Source: Lunularia cruciata
Taxonomy: Eukaryota > Streptophyta > Marchantiopsida > Lunulariales > Lunulariaceae
Length of the DNA: 64,000 bases
Direction of reading: 5' to 3'
Assembly (NCBI GenBank): GCA_948567375.1
Contig: OX419756.1
Location: 45,274,333 to 45,338,332 of the forward strand
Made by a program: the position numbers and the translations under genes. The notes below the pieces were generated by a model, which had not been told where the DNA came from, ran no database searches, and saw only the letters and a list, made by a program, of their open reading frames with translations. Numbering within the stretch: the stretch's first letter is position 1; each line of letters opens with the position of its first letter. Positions 1 through 11,978 of this stretch are shown here, in pieces.

Positions 1-392
1 AAAAGACCGAGGAGAGAAATAAGAGAATGGAAACTCACATTGAGACACTTGAATGAGAGAAAACTTCAAATACCTAGCATGAGCTTTGGCTCTTGTATTT
101 ATAGGGAGCATACAAAGCCCTTGAGAAGCTTCCTTGAGCCGCTTTCTTGGAGTGCAAGCCAAGTTAATTGGAAAGCTTCTCAAGAAGCTTCCTTCTAAAA
201 GCCGTTTACTTGGCGTGCAAGCTAAGCTAGTTGGAAGCTTCTAGGAGTTACCTACTTGGGGTGCAAGCTAAGCTAGTTGGGAAGCTTCCCAAGAACTCTT
301 TCTAGATACTTCTAGAATATTCTAGGTTAATTTATCTTATTTGCTACTTTGTTTGCCCTACTAAATTCATTGCTAAACTCCATATTGTTACA
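1..392 (-). repeat. Family 1 LTR, 3' LTR of element A (first 3 bases cut off by window edge)
   Basis: On the plus strand the family LTR reads TGTAAAAGACC...ATTGTTACA. The window opens at the fourth base of this pattern and the LTR ends at 392 with TTACA. The next bases read, on the minus strand, as a purine-rich polypurine tract, so this is the downstream LTR of a minus-strand element. It contains a TATA-like box on the minus strand (about 95-105) and heat-shock-element-like dyads (233-246, 310-322). Confidence 0.9.
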
Positions 393-409
393 TATTCCCC
401 CACCGCTAG
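393..409 (-). promoter_or_regulatory. Polypurine tract of element A
   Basis: Read on the minus strand this is a G-rich purine run (GGTGGGGGAATA) immediately before the LTR start TGTAACA. That is the expected place and composition of the plus-strand priming site of an LTR retrotransposon. The same motif precedes the 3' LTRs of B and, in weaker form, E, F and D. Confidence 0.8.
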
Positions 410-2620
410 TTGGTGATGTCCTCGTCGCCAATGAAGCTTTGAACTCTTGGATGGCCAGTTGTGCATTTTGGAGATGAGAAAGAGGTTCCTATGTGGCATC
501 ATGAAGGGGATACCCTTTCCAAAGGACCTTGTCGACGGCCTCATTGAATATGGCGACGTGCAAGGATACAATCAACTTTGTACTCCTCATGATCATTGTA
601 ATACCAAGAGCTAGCCATATGATCTAGATATGAAATTTGGTTTGGTAATATATAGAATGATGTTATACATGGTGGTCAAAATAGATAAGATAGAAGTATC
701 ACCAAAAGATTACTTCTACTAATAGGGTAGAAACCAAAATAGACTTGAGAACCTTAGAACCAATAGCTAGACATATGATTTAAAGGTGAGAATTGGTTTG
801 GTAACATCTGGAAGGATGTTACACATGATGGACTGAATAGATCAGAAAAAAGTATCACCAAAAGGGGACTTCTACTAATAGAGTAGGAACCAAAATATGC
901 CTAAAATCTTTGAAGGTAATTTCGGAGGCCTAAACGGATGAATTAGGCCTCAAAAATGCGCAAATTCCCCCCAACAAAGGAAAGGCTGGCCTCCCTCCCC
1001 TTGCTTTGTCTTGTCGAGAGCTTTCTAATGGCACCTTACGTGATTTGAGATTCCTACAAGAAGATTCCCTAAAAGATTCCCTCTGGTCAAAGCTTATTTG
1101 ACCAACCAGATAGAACCTAGACCAGACATGTCATCCATCCAAGTAAGTAATCCAAGGGTGGAGCTTGCTGACATGTCACCTATCTGTGTCCCTAATCCTA
1201 TGGTGGAGCTTCCTTGGAGGAGATCCTTTTTGTCTATATAATAAAGAGAAGGTGCTCCCTTGGGGCATCAATTGTTTGAGTGTGCAATCTGTGTTTTCTC
1301 TCTTCTCTTGTCCTCGGAGTATTACAATCATTGATAGGGACAAGAGGATGAAGAGGTTGGACTTGAGAGGAAAATGAATAGGGGTTAGGAACAAAGGGTT
1401 TTAACTTGGAACATGAAAGACATGATGGATACGCATATGACAAAGCAAGGCAAGGCAAGTCAATAAGCAACAAGAGAGACAATTTGGGTGATATCAAAGG
1501 GTCCTATCCAATTAGGGGTGAGTTTACGAACTTGCGTATCAAGTGGGAGAGGGAGGTTATTGGGTGAGAGCATGACCTTACCACCAACTTGAAAGTTGAG
1601 ATGACAGTGATGGTTATCCGCATATTGTTTTTGCCAATTTTGAGCAACAAGGAGATGAGATTTGGCTTGTTGGAGGGATTGGGAGATGGTGGTCAAGAAG
1701 GTGGAAGTATGAGGGACATGAGATGGGAGAGGAACAAAAAGGGAATCTGGAACAAGTGGGTCTTGGCCAAAATTGAGAAAGAAAGGAGAGAATCTGGTGC
1801 TTGCCTGTTTAGAATTATTGTATGCAAACTCTATAGCTACATTCATCCCAATTGGTATGGTGAATGTTGATGAAGGCACAAATCATATCTTCCAAGGTGC
1901 AATTTGCACGTTCAGTTTGTCCATCAGTTTGAGGATGATAGGTTGTGGACAAAGCAATCTTGGTGCCAAGTATCTGGAAGAGTGCTTGCTAAAACTTTCC
2001 AATGAAGCAAGGATCATGATTGGAAATGAGTACACACAACATCCCATGATGCTTGAATACATTGTCAAAGTAGAGTTGCGCCAAGGTTGGAGCATCTATA
2101 GTATCAACCATTGGTGCCAAATGGATTTGCTTACTAAGCTTATCCACAAACACCACAATTGTTGTGTAACCTTGCTTTGTCCTGGGCAAAGGAGATGATG
2201 AGATCTAAGCTCACATGTTCCCATTGAGTAGTTGGAATGGGGAGTGGCTAAAGGAGTCCACTTGACTTCTGGTTACTGGCCTTGTTGTGTTGAAACTCTC
2301 ACACGATCAAACAAACTCCTGAACATCTTGTGCCATGTTGGGCCACCACCATTGGCATTGGAGGGTACCCAAGGTCTTGTCCATACCCATGTGACCAATT
2401 ATTGGTAAAATCATGGGCTTCTTGAAGGTGCAAAAGTTGGAGATCACCTTTGGCTAGAACATAGATCTAGTCCTCATGGAATAGAAGACTTTCCTTGAAG
2501 GAGAAGGTGTTATACTCCTTATTGCATGTTTTCAGACAACCATGTACACCATTGTAATTGCCACCATGATGAGAGGAAGAGACTTCAAATCAAGTCATCA
2601 TGATAGAGCATGAGGGATGA
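410..2620 (-). pseudogene. Element A integrase and chromodomain remnant
   Basis: The minus strand holds an integrase in fragments. The catalytic core is near 1989-2189 (residues such as FVDKLSKQ and the following NVFKHHG block). The C-terminal part is at 1460-1879, with FAYNNSKQASTRFSPFF, the LPLPLDTQVRKL block and a GPFDITQIVS segment of GPY/F type. The chromodomain follows (YKVDCILARRHIQ near 540-590). The frame is broken many times. A family 2 solo LTR (597-1326) separates the integrase tail from the chromodomain. Integrases of this type insert the cDNA, and the chromodomain is known in chromoviruses to steer insertion to modified histones; this copy can do neither. Confidence 0.85.
597..1326 (+). 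repeat. Family 2 solo LTR inside element A
   Basis: Begins TGTAATACC and ends GTATTACA, and is flanked by a perfect 5-bp target duplication ATCAT (592-596 and 1327-1331). The uninterrupted sequence can be read in element B near 5788, which confirms the insertion point. It matches, in the opposite orientation, the LTR of element C (15642-16230). It is about 140 bp longer because of an internal tandem duplication (near 611-745 and 766-900, period about 155 bp). A TATA-like box lies at about 1233-1246. No internal domain is present, so LTR-LTR recombination is the likely origin. Confidence 0.9.
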
Positions 2621-2690
2621 CATGGAACCAACCTAGTTTGTACTCAAGTCTGATGTCAAACAATTGGAGTTACTCCTCCCATCGATGATG

Positions 2691-3930
2691 TCAACTCTTC
2701 ATGTGTTCCAAGTGTAAGGTTTGCAATAATGGTTTGTGATCAGTTTGCATGATCACTTGTTTTCCCAAGAGATAATGCCTCCATACCTTGGTGGCATATA
2801 CAATGTCAAGTTGTTCACAATCTTGAGTGGAGTAATTTCTTTCAGTTATATTTAGTTGATGAGACACAAAGGCAATGGGATGTAGTCCATCTAGAAATTC
2901 TTGTTGCAACACGGCTCCAATTGCAAAGTTAGAAGCATCAAAATCAATCACAAAAGGTAGTTGAGGATCAAATAGTTGAAGAAAGGCTCTTGAAGACACT
3001 ATATGTTTCAACTTCTAGAATGCTTCTTCATGCTTGGTGGTCCACTAGAAGCTCAAGTTCTTCCCCAAGAGGTCAGTCAATGGTGCAGCCACATGAGCAT
3101 AATAATGGATGAATAGTTGGTAAAAATTGGCCAATCCATTGAATGCTTGTACTTCTATAGCATCCTTTGGAGTAGGCCAATAAGTAATGGCCTTGATTTT
3201 CTCCTCTTCCATCTTGATCCTCTTCGATGAGATCTTGTGACCCAAGAAGGTAATATCCTTTTGCCAAAAGGCATACTTTGACTTCCTTGACAAAATTTTG
3301 ATTGTCGTAGTTGTCTTAGGATTTCTTGCACATGATTCACGTGTTTTGCCTTTGTCTTGCTATAGATTAAGATATCATCCAAGAACACCATCACATACCG
3401 ATCCAATAGTCCATCCAACACCTGATGCATCTGATCTATGAAGACTACTGGAGCATTAGTGAGCCCAAAAGGTAGAACTCTCCACTTGAAATGCCCATAC
3501 CTTGTGTGAAAGGTAGTCTTTTGTACATCTTCCTTATCAATGGGGATTTTCCAAATAGCCACTACAAAGATCCAACTTGGAAAAGTATAGTGCTCCACTC
3601 AATTGATAAAGCAAGTCATTGATTTGGGGTAAGGGATATACATTCTTCACTATTTGCTTATTGAGCCCACAATAATCGATATAGAAACAAAGTCCTCTAT
3701 CCTTCTTTGGAACAAATAGTAATGCTGCTCCCCAAGGAGAGGTACTATATCTATGAAGTCCTTCTCCAACAACTTGTAAGTGTTGTTTGCAACTCCTCCA
3801 ACTCCTATGGTGAGAGCCAATAGATTGGTCTACCCACTGGAGTACTCCCTGGCAATAACTCAACCTTGAAGGGCATACCACGATCAGAGGGTAATCCCTT
3901 TGGCAAATCATCCAAAAACATGTGCGCAAA
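2691..3930 (-). pseudogene. Element A reverse transcriptase and RNase H remnant
   Basis: In coding order on the minus strand the 3930-3537 stretch carries the fingers region ([23 protein letters not shown], then YPLPQINDLLYQLSG and [10 protein letters not shown]). The 3598-3155 stretch carries the palm, with [14 protein letters not shown] and the active-site box FLDDILIYS (F-L-D-D form of the YxDD motif). The connection and RNase H follow at 3293-2691 (FVIDFDASNFAIGAVLQQ, QTDHKPLL). Order and motifs are those of Ty3/gypsy pol. At least three frame changes are needed to follow the protein, so it is not translatable as one product. Confidence 0.9.
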
Positions 3931-3938
3931 TGCTTAAA

Positions 3939-4643
3939 CTATCTAATCAACCATTGCTTGATGAGGCTCTTGGCCCTCCTTAGATTGTCTTGTGCAATTG
4001 GCTTGATCCACATTGCAAAAATAGACTTATCTTTCTCCAAAGCTTGCCCTATGGCTGCTTCACTAACAAACTTCCTATCTAGGGACTCTTCTTTCTTCAA
4101 AGCTTGCTCCATGGCTGCTTTCTTGGCAAACTTCCCATCTTGGGACTCATCTCCCTTCAAGGTTTGCTCTATTGCTACCTTCTTGATAAACTTCCCATTC
4201 TAGGACTGATTATTCTTAGGTGTCTTACTCAGAGGTGCCAAACAAACTAATCAAAAATTCCTACCTTGGTGTTCTACTTGAATATGTTGTCATTTCCAAT
4301 CAAATTGAACCTTATGACGTTCAAGCCAAGGTAGTCCTAGAATAACATCATAGTGTAAAGGTGCCACTACAAACTTTATATACTCCAAATACTCCTTCCC
4401 AATCTTGAAGATAACAGGATGTGAGGTACGAAATGCAAAACCCTTTCTATCATCCGCCATCATCAATCTACTTCCAATTACTGGCTTGATAGAAATACCC
4501 AATTCTTTTACTACTTGCATAGACATATGATTCTCTGAATTTCCAAAATCAACCAAAATCTTACAACCCCAATTAGATATCATACCTTGCAATTGAAGCA
4601 AACTTGCATAGGTCGAGCCTTCAATCCCATTGGAACTAATCAA
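3939..4643 (-). pseudogene. Element A protease and linker remnant
   Basis: The open stretch 4643-4290 encodes a retropepsin-like domain: a CKILVDFGNSENH active-site segment, then VKELGI, and the HYDVILGLPWLERHKV block typical of the end of gypsy proteases. The putative active-site triplet is D-F-G (4550-4542) where D-S/T/G-G is usual. Downstream (4160-3939) is a lysine- and glutamate-rich linker with imperfect repeats of the pattern KFxxxAxxxQALxxDxS, leading into reverse transcriptase. The linker repeat also occurs in B, D, F and G, so it belongs to the family. Confidence 0.8.
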
Positions 4644-4699
4644 GCTCCTAGTAAGAAACTCAAAATCTCCTATTGGGGTTCCTCCTTTCCCTACTCATT

Positions 4700-5231
4700 T
4701 TGCTCCACAAACTCTATTTGGGCAACTTGTCAAGGTTACCTATTCTTAAGTGGACATTCAACAATGCAATGTCCAACCTGGCAATAATAAAAACAACCAC
4801 CATTTTGTTGCAATCTTTCTCTATCCATTGTACCAAGTGGTTTTTGTTGGATAACATCAATCTCCATTGGTGCTTGTTCCTCCACTTGTGCATAGTGTAA
4901 TGGTAGGCTTTGTGTAGGTCAAGGTCAAGACCAAGTTGTTGCAACCAAGGAATCAAAGTGCTCAGTCAATTGCATGGCTTCTTCCATGTTTTTTGGTTCC
5001 CGCATGGTCATCTCCAATTTGGTTTGTGACTTCAAGCCCCTCACAAATCGATCCAAAATTTCACCTTCTTTTTTATCTGGAATTTGCATAATGATGTTTT
5101 GAAATTACATGATGTAGCTCCTTACACAGCCAATTTGCTTCAACTTTGCCAAATATCTCATGCGGCTCAGGTGGCATTTATAATTTGAAATTGACTAAGT
5201 ATTGCATCCTTGAATTCTGCCCATATTAAGA
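4700..5231 (-). pseudogene. Element A gag remnant, part 1 (zinc knuckle)
   Basis: Minus-strand gag with a degenerate zinc knuckle near 4750-4800 (CFYYCQVGHCIVEC; element G has the intact form CFYCLQVGHHIVEC). Upstream are the segment equivalent to LDRFVRGLKSQTKLE and a glutamine/leucine-rich capsid part. The coding stretch stops at 5231-5236, where element B is inserted, and continues at 12738-13013. Gag is the capsid and nucleocapsid precursor; this one has several stops. Confidence 0.78.
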
Positions 5232-5236
5232 TTGGT

Positions 5237-5579
5237 TGTAAAAGTCCAATACTAAGGAGAGAAAAAGGAGAATGGAAGCTCACATTAGGACACTTGAATG
5301 AGCAAAAACTTTGAATGCCTAGCATGAGCTTTGGCTCCTATATTCATAGGGATCATACAAGGCTCTTGAGAAGCTTCCTTCTAGAAGTCACTTACTTGGC
5401 ATGCAAGCTAAGCTAGTTAGAACCTTCAAGAAGCTTCCTTCTAGAAGCTACTTACTTGAGGTGCAAGCTAAGCTAGCCAAGAAACTTCCTAGATATTTTT
5501 AGAATATTCTAAGCTAATTTGATGTATTTGCTACTTTTTTTAGCCTTGCTAACTTTGTTGCTAAACTCCATATGTTACA
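5237..5579 (-). repeat. Family 1 LTR, 3' LTR of B
   Basis: TGTAAAAGTCC...TATGTTACA on the plus strand, 343 bp, one of the shortest copies. It has fewer of the AAGCTTC-rich tandem modules than the partner LTR at 12321-12732, and the TATA-like box is degenerate (TATTCATAGG on the plus strand). Confidence 0.9.
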
Positions 5580-5594
5580 TATTCCCCCACCGCT

Positions 5595-7130
5595 AATTTG
5601 TGATGTCCTTGTCACCATTGAAGCTTCGAACTCCGGGATGACCATCTATGCATTATGGAGGTGAGAAAGAGGTTCCCATGGGGTATCATGAAGGAGATAC
5701 CCTTTCCAAAGGACCTTGTACTCTGTATGTTGTTGGTGTACTCATTGAATGTAGCAACGTGCAAGGATACAATCAACTTTGTACTCCTCATGATCATTGA
5801 TTGGGATGGGAAGAGGAGAAGGTTGGACATGAGAGGAAAAAGAAGATGGGTTAGGAACAAAGGGTTTCAACTTGGAAATGTAAAAGATAGGGTGGATGCG
5901 CATATGACAAGGTAAGGCAAGTCAATAAGTAATAAGAGAGATGATTTGGGTGACCTCAAAGTGACTTATCCAATTAGGGGTGAGTTTATGAACTTGAGTA
6001 TCAAGTGGGAGGGGTAGGTTACTAGAGGATAACATGACTTTATCACTGACTTCAAAGGTGAGATCACGACGATGGTGGTCCGCATATTGTTTTTGACGAT
6101 TTTGAGCAACAAGGAAGTGAGATTTGGCTTGTTGGAGGGATTGGGATATGGTGGTCAACAAGGTTGAAGTATGAGGGACCTGAGATGGAAGAGTAATAAG
6201 AAGAGAAATGGGACAAGCGGATCTTGGCCAAAATTGAGAAAGAAGGGAGAAAATTTGGTGCTTGCTTGTTTTGAATTATTGTAGGCAAATTTTGCAATTG
6301 CAAGACATTCATCCCAATTGGTATGGTGGACATTGACAAAAGCATGCAACATATCTTCCAATGTACAATTTGCACGTTTGGTTTTTCTATTAGTTTGCAG
6401 ATGATAGGCCGTGGACAAAGCAGGCTTGATGTTGAGTATTTGAAAGAGTGCTTGCCAAAACTTCCCGGTGAATTGAGGATCACAACCAGAGATGAGTACA
6501 TGTGGCATCCCATGATGCTTGAAGATATTGTCAAATTAGATTTGTGCTAAGGTTGGAGCATCCATGGTATCAAAGGTTGGTGCCAAGTGGATTTGCTTAC
6601 TGAGCTTATCTACAAACACCACAATTGTTGTGTGTCCTTGCTTTGTTTGGAGCAAGGATATGATGAGATCCAAGCTCATGTATTCCCATTGAGTGGATGG
6701 AATGGGGAGTTGTTGAAGGAGTCCACTTGGCTTTTGGTTGTTAGCCTTGTTACGTTGGCAACTCTCACATGATCAAACAAACTCTCAAACATCTCATGTC
6801 ATGTTGGGCCACCACCATTGGCGTTAGAGGGTACCCAAGGTCTTGTCTACACCCATGTGCCCAACTATTGGTAAATCATGGGCTTCTTGAAGGCGTATAA
6901 GTTGGAGATCCCCTTTGGCTGGAACATAGATCCAGTCCTCATCGAATAGAAGGCCTCCCTTGAAGGAGAAGGTTTTGTACTCCTTGTCGCGTGTTGTAAG
7001 AGACCATGTACCATTTGGAAGAAGGGATCTTGTTGTAGAGCTGACCAAAACTCATTATGGATCTTGGAGTCAATTGACACCGCCATAATTGTTGCCAAGA
7101 TGAGAGGAAGAGATTTCAAATTAGGTCACC
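5595..7130 (-). pseudogene. Element B integrase and chromodomain remnant
   Basis: Minus strand. The zinc-binding and spacer region is near 7119-6824 (IYVPAKGDLQLIRLQEAHD, GHMGVDKTLGTL). The core follows at about 6640-6155 (STAYHLQTNRKTKRANCTLEDMLHAF, NWDECLAIAKFAYNNSKQ), and the C-terminal region at 6161-5922 (LPLPLDTQVHKLTPNW). The chromodomain-equivalent segment lies at about 5600-5790. Several frameshifts separate these blocks. Order and motifs match element G, the best preserved copy of the family. Confidence 0.85.
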
Positions 7131-7199
7131 ATGATAGAGCATCAAGGATGACATGGAGCCAACATGGTTTGTACTCAAGTTTGTTGTCAAAAAATTGGA

Positions 7200-8453
7200 G
7201 TTGTTCCTCCAATTGATGATGTCGGCTCTTCATGTGTTCCAAGTGTAAGGTCTACAACAATGGTTTGTAATCAATTTGCATGATCACTTGTTTCTCCAAG
7301 AGATAATGTCTCCTATACCTTGGTGGCATATACCATTGCACGTAGTTCTTGGTCTTGAGCAAAGTAATTTCTTTTAGCCATATTTAGTCAGCAAGACACA
7401 AAGGCAATAGGATGTAGTCCATCTAGGAATTCTTGTTGCAACACGGCTCCAATTGCAAAGTTAGAAGCATCAAAATCAACCACACAAAGTAGTTGAGGAT
7501 CATATGGTTGAAGGATAGGTCTTGAAGACACCATATCTTTCAACTTCTGGAATGCTTCTTTGTGCTTGGTGGTCCATTGGAAGCTCAAGTTCTTCTTCAA
7601 GAGGTCAGTCAATGGTGTAGCCACATGAGCATAATAATGAATGAATCATCAATAAAAATTGACCAATCCATTACATGCTCATACTTTTGTAGCATCCTTT
7701 GGAGTAGGCCAATTAGTAACACCTTGATTTTCTCCTCTTCCATCTTGATCCCCTCTCATGAGATCTTGTGACCCAAGAAGGTAACTTCCTTTTGCTAAAA
7801 GGCACACTTTGACTTCTTGTAGTAAAATTTCCATTGTCATAGTCGTCTTAGGACTTCTTGCACTTGATTCATGTGTTTTGCCTTTATCTTGCTATATATT
7901 AAGATGTCATGCAAGAACACCACCACATACCAATCCAATAGTCCATCCAACATCCAATGCATATGATCCCTAAAGACTACTCAAGCATTAGTGAGCCCAA
8001 AAGGTAGAACTCTTTACTCAAAATGCCCATACCTTGTGCAAAAGGCAGTCTTTTGCATATCCTCCCTATCAATTGGAATTTTCCAATAGCCACTACAAAG
8101 ATCCAATTTGGAAAAGTATTGTGCTCTACTCAATTGATCAAGTAAGTCATCAGTCCAAGGCAAGAGATATGCATTCTTCACTATTTGCTTATTGAGCCCA
8201 TGATAATAAATACAGAAATGAAATACTCTATCCTTCTTTGGAACAAATAGTACCGATGCTCCCCAAGGAGAGGTACTATGTCTATGAAGTCCTTCTCCAA
8301 CAACTCCATAAGTGTTATTTGCAACTCCTCCAACTCCTTTGGTGAGAGCCTATAGATTGGTCTACTCATTGGAGTACTCCTTGGCAATAACTCAATCTTG
8401 AAGGGCATATCACGATCAGAGGGTAATCCCTTTGGCAGATCATCCAGAAACAC
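7200..8453 (-). pseudogene. Element B reverse transcriptase and RNase H remnant
   Basis: 8453-8181 carries the start of reverse transcriptase ([30 protein letters not shown], then a damaged SPWG block). The palm lies at about 8160-7850 in broken frames. RNase H follows at 7624-7388 (VVDFDASNFAIGAVLQQEFLDGLHPIAFVS). Relative to A the frame is more eroded; no full active-site box survives in one open frame. Confidence 0.83.
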
Positions 8454-8465
8454 CTCTATAAACTC

Positions 8466-9190
8466 TCAAACTATCTGATCATCCCTTCCTTGATGAGGCT
8501 CTTGGCTCTCCTCAGATTGTCCTTGTGCAATCGGCTTGATCCACACTGCAAAAACAAACTTATCTTCCTCCAAAGATTGCTCTATGGTTGCTTCACTAAC
8601 AAACTTCCCACCTAGAGTCTCATCTCTCTTCAAAGCTTGCTCCAGGGTTGCCTTCTTGGAAAACTTCCCATCTTGGAGCTCCTCTCCCTTCAAGGCATGC
8701 TTTATGGCTCTTCTTGACAAATTTCTCATCCTGGGACTGACTATTCTTAGGTATCTTACTCAAAGGTGCCAGACAACCTAATCAAAAATTCCTACCTTGG
8801 TGTTGTACTTGAATTTATCCTCGGGTCCAATCAAATTGAACCTTATGATGTTCAAGCCAAGGTAGTTCTAGAATGACATCATAGTGTAGAGGTGCCTCTA
8901 CAAACCTCATATACTCCAAATACTCCTTCTTAATCTTAGAAGTAATAGGATTTGATGTACGGAATGCAAAACCCTTTCTACTATCTGCCATCATCAATCT
9001 GCTTCAAATCACTAGCTTGATAGGAATACCTAATTCTTTTACTACTTGTATAGACATGCAATTCTTTGAACTTCCAAAATCAACCAAAATCCTACAACTC
9101 CAATTAGATATTGTACCTTGCAAGTGAAGCAAACTTGCATAGGTTGAGCCTTCAATCCCATTGGAACTAATCAAGCTCTCAATAGATGGC
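8466..9190 (-). pseudogene. Element B protease and linker remnant
   Basis: The protease active-site triplet D-F-G lies at about 9081-9073, inside RILVDFG...KNC. The stretch 8997-8815 holds SRKGFAFRTSNP and HYDVILELPWLEHHKV. The linker 8729-8466 has three imperfect repeats (KFSKKATLEQALKRDE, KFVSEATIEQSLEEDK). Broken by stops. Confidence 0.78.
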
Positions 9191-10036
9191 TTGAAATCTC
9201 CTATTGGGATTCCTTGTTTCTTTGATCATTCTGTTCCACAAACTCCATATGGGCAACTTCTCAAGATCATCTATTCTTAAGTAGAAATTGAGCAATGTGA
9301 TGTCCAACTTGGCAACAATGAAAAAAAACCTCCATTTTGTTGTAATCTTTCTCTATCTATTGTACCAAGTGGTGTCCATTGGATAGCATCAATCCCCATT
9401 GGTGTCAATTCCTCCACTCATGCGTAGTGTATTAGTAGGCTTTATGTAAGTTGAGTTCAAGACCAAGTTATCGCAACCAAGGAATCAAAGCACTCAGCCA
9501 ATTACATGGTTTCTTTTGTGTTTTTTGGTTCACACATGGTCACTTCCAATTTGGTTTGTGACTTCAATCCCCGCACAAATCGATCTAGAACTTCACCTCC
9601 TTGTATATCTAGAATTTGCATGATGATATTCTAAAATTGTGTAATATAGCTCTTAACACAACCAATCTGCTTCAACTCTACCAATTTATCTTGTGCGGCT
9701 TGAGTGACATTTATGATTTGAAATTGACCAAGTATTGCATCCTTGAATTTTGCCCATGTCAAAATTAGTGTAACAATCTACCATTCAATTTTCTCCACTT
9801 GGAATTGCCACTAAAGTTTTACCACACCATCCAATTGGCTAGAAGCCAAGAGAATCTATTTTTGTTCATCTTGAAGATTGGTGGTTTCAAAGTAGCATTT
9901 GTAGTCAAATACAAAATTCTTCACTGTATCCAAAAGATTCTTACTTTGAAACACCTTGGGTTTTGGAAATCAGATGCAATCTTCTCCATCTTGAACTATT
10001 GCTCTCTCTATATGTTCTTGTCATTGCTAGTCCTGT
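9191..10036 (-). pseudogene. Element B gag remnant, broken by a 1.9-kb insertion
   Basis: Minus-strand gag, recognised by close nucleotide similarity to the gag stretches of A (4700-5231, 12738-13013) and G (37778-38700). It has a degenerate zinc knuckle near 9270-9340 and the capsid part at 9480-10036. It is cut at 10036/10037 by the insertion and resumes at 11979, running into the untranslated leader before the primer binding site (about 12299-12320). Confidence 0.72.
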
Positions 10037-11973
10037 TGTGGTACCCACATTTTTCATTTTGGACAAGTTTTAAAGAAGAAGTGCCTTGCTGAAACCAAAT
10101 TGAAACCAAATGGAGAAGAAATGAGGGGAAACATGTGTTTTGATCAGGTCTAAGGAAGTCTACTTTGAATTGGAGGAAGAAGGATTTGGATTTGATCGGA
10201 CCGAAAGAAGCTTACTTTGTGTCAGAGGAGGAAAAAACTCGGATCAGACGCCAAAGGACAGTTTCTTCGCATTAGAATAGAGGTTAAAGGTAAGGATTAC
10301 TGCCAGGGTTGTATCTCATTGAATAAAATTCCAAATCATGCGTTCTATATTTTGTTGGAAGTGTCTTGTTTAGAGCTTTCCATTGCCACCAAAATCGTTG
10401 AGTTTGGAGAGTTGTAGAAGAAGTTACAAGCATTTGAAGTTTCAAGAGTAGATGTACAAAGTAGTTGAGGTTCTTCGGGTTCAGGTTCTTTGGGTTGGTG
10501 TCTTCGGGACTTTGGACTTTGGATTTTGGACTTTGGGTTTACATGACTTTGGGTCTAAAGACTTTGCCTCTAGACAAATATGATTCAACCCGAGGCAGTC
10601 GGACCTGGGAGTGCAATGAAGGTGACTTTGGGAATCTTGCCAGAGGTATTAGAGAAAGTTAGAGTTGTGAAAGATATTTAGGATACCCACAATTTCAATT
10701 TCAGTTCTAATTGAAGATAGGATAGAATAAAAAGAGAAATAGCAATAGTGAATTAACCCCAAGTGCAAGATTAGACAATAAGTGTCTTTGGGTCAATAAC
10801 ATGAGTGATTAAGGGAAAGTGGATTCCAAATTGAAGGTGTAGATAGTGTACCCATGCTTTCAATTACAATTCTTGATGAGGACATAGTAGAATTAACAAA
10901 TGAATTTATAGTAATTAGACCCAAAGTAACAGAGATAGGAGTGCAAGTGTCTTCAGATTTGACATTTGACACTTTAGAGAAGAGTGGGTCGGAAGATAGC
11001 AAGTTAAATAGAATACTTACTAATGTAATTGTAGATATGAGTGAAGACGTAGTAGAAATAGTGAAGAATTTAGAAAAATCAGATAGATCCAAGGATAAAG
11101 TAGTGTGTGAAATTACTTTGGGATTGGAAGCCAAGGAAGAAGTAGACATCAGATTGGAGTAGTAATAATTTTGAAATTTGAAGAGGCAAATATGAAAAGG
11201 TGGATATGAAGAGGTGTATTGTCATTTTGGATCTACAAGTAGGAAGAGTTGTTAGGAAGCGGTACATTAGGTAAATAATTGTTGATTATTTTACTATTTA
11301 AGTGAAATGTTGTTAAGTGCTCATAATTTTTGAGAATAGATAAAGCGAAGTGTTGTGAAGCAGCACTCGTTGCTTGAGCTTGATTTTGAGTATCGATTCC
11401 AAGTATCAATTCTGTGTCTATGTTTGTGAGTGTGTTGAGAATTCTGAAGTGCAAGTCCGTGTGCATGTTGGATGTTGGATTCCATAGCCTTGATCTTCAT
11501 TTTGTGTGTTTGATCCTTAATGAAGTTTAATTGGAGCAATGCCTTGATAGATCTAAGAGGAATTGTAATGTTGGTAGTATTCTACATTTGTGAGTGCAAC
11601 ATATTGTTGATCTGAAGCAATTTTGATCAAGGAAGTTGTGCCTTTAGTGGAGGAGTGAAACACAATTCTGAGGCAAAGTTGTTTTGTAGTGAAGTGTCAT
11701 GTTCAGGAGAACCTGAATCATCACAATCAAGATGGTTTGGAAAGATTTGATGAAGTTGTGATTAAGTGTGATAAATTGTTGTGACAAGACTGCGAGTCAG
11801 TGCTTGTTACTCTCTTTTGGGTGTAGTTGTTACTTGAGAGATTAAAGTCAAAACCAAGAAGAACTACATTGTGATATTTGACTTTGCATTTGACCAGTTC
11901 TGAATTGTATCTCTACAAGAACAACCTTTACTTACTTGATTATTGCAAAAGTGATTTTTGCTAGGTTGTCACA
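10037..11973 (+). repeat. Putative solo LTR of a third LTR-element family, inserted in B gag
   Basis: The family 1 gag sequence breaks at 10036 and resumes at 11974-11979, with flanks CCTGT and CTAGT as a degenerate 5-bp target duplication. The insert starts TGTGGTACCC and ends TTGTCACA, so it has TG...CA ends. Its last 120 bases (CAGTTCTGAATTGTATC...ACAACC...) match the segments at about 59640-59814 and 59920-60100, which also end in TCACA and are followed by other sequence. No reverse transcriptase or gag motif is visible inside. The longest plus frame (10854-11162, acidic, 102 codons) is not recognised. A solo LTR or a non-autonomous element both fit. Confidence 0.6.
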
Positions 11974-11978
11974 CTAGT

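Noticed and set aside
10465..10662. Phenylalanine/glycine-rich 65-codon frame
   Set aside because: Made of a local TTTGGACTTTGG repeat inside the 1.9-kb insertion; no motif.
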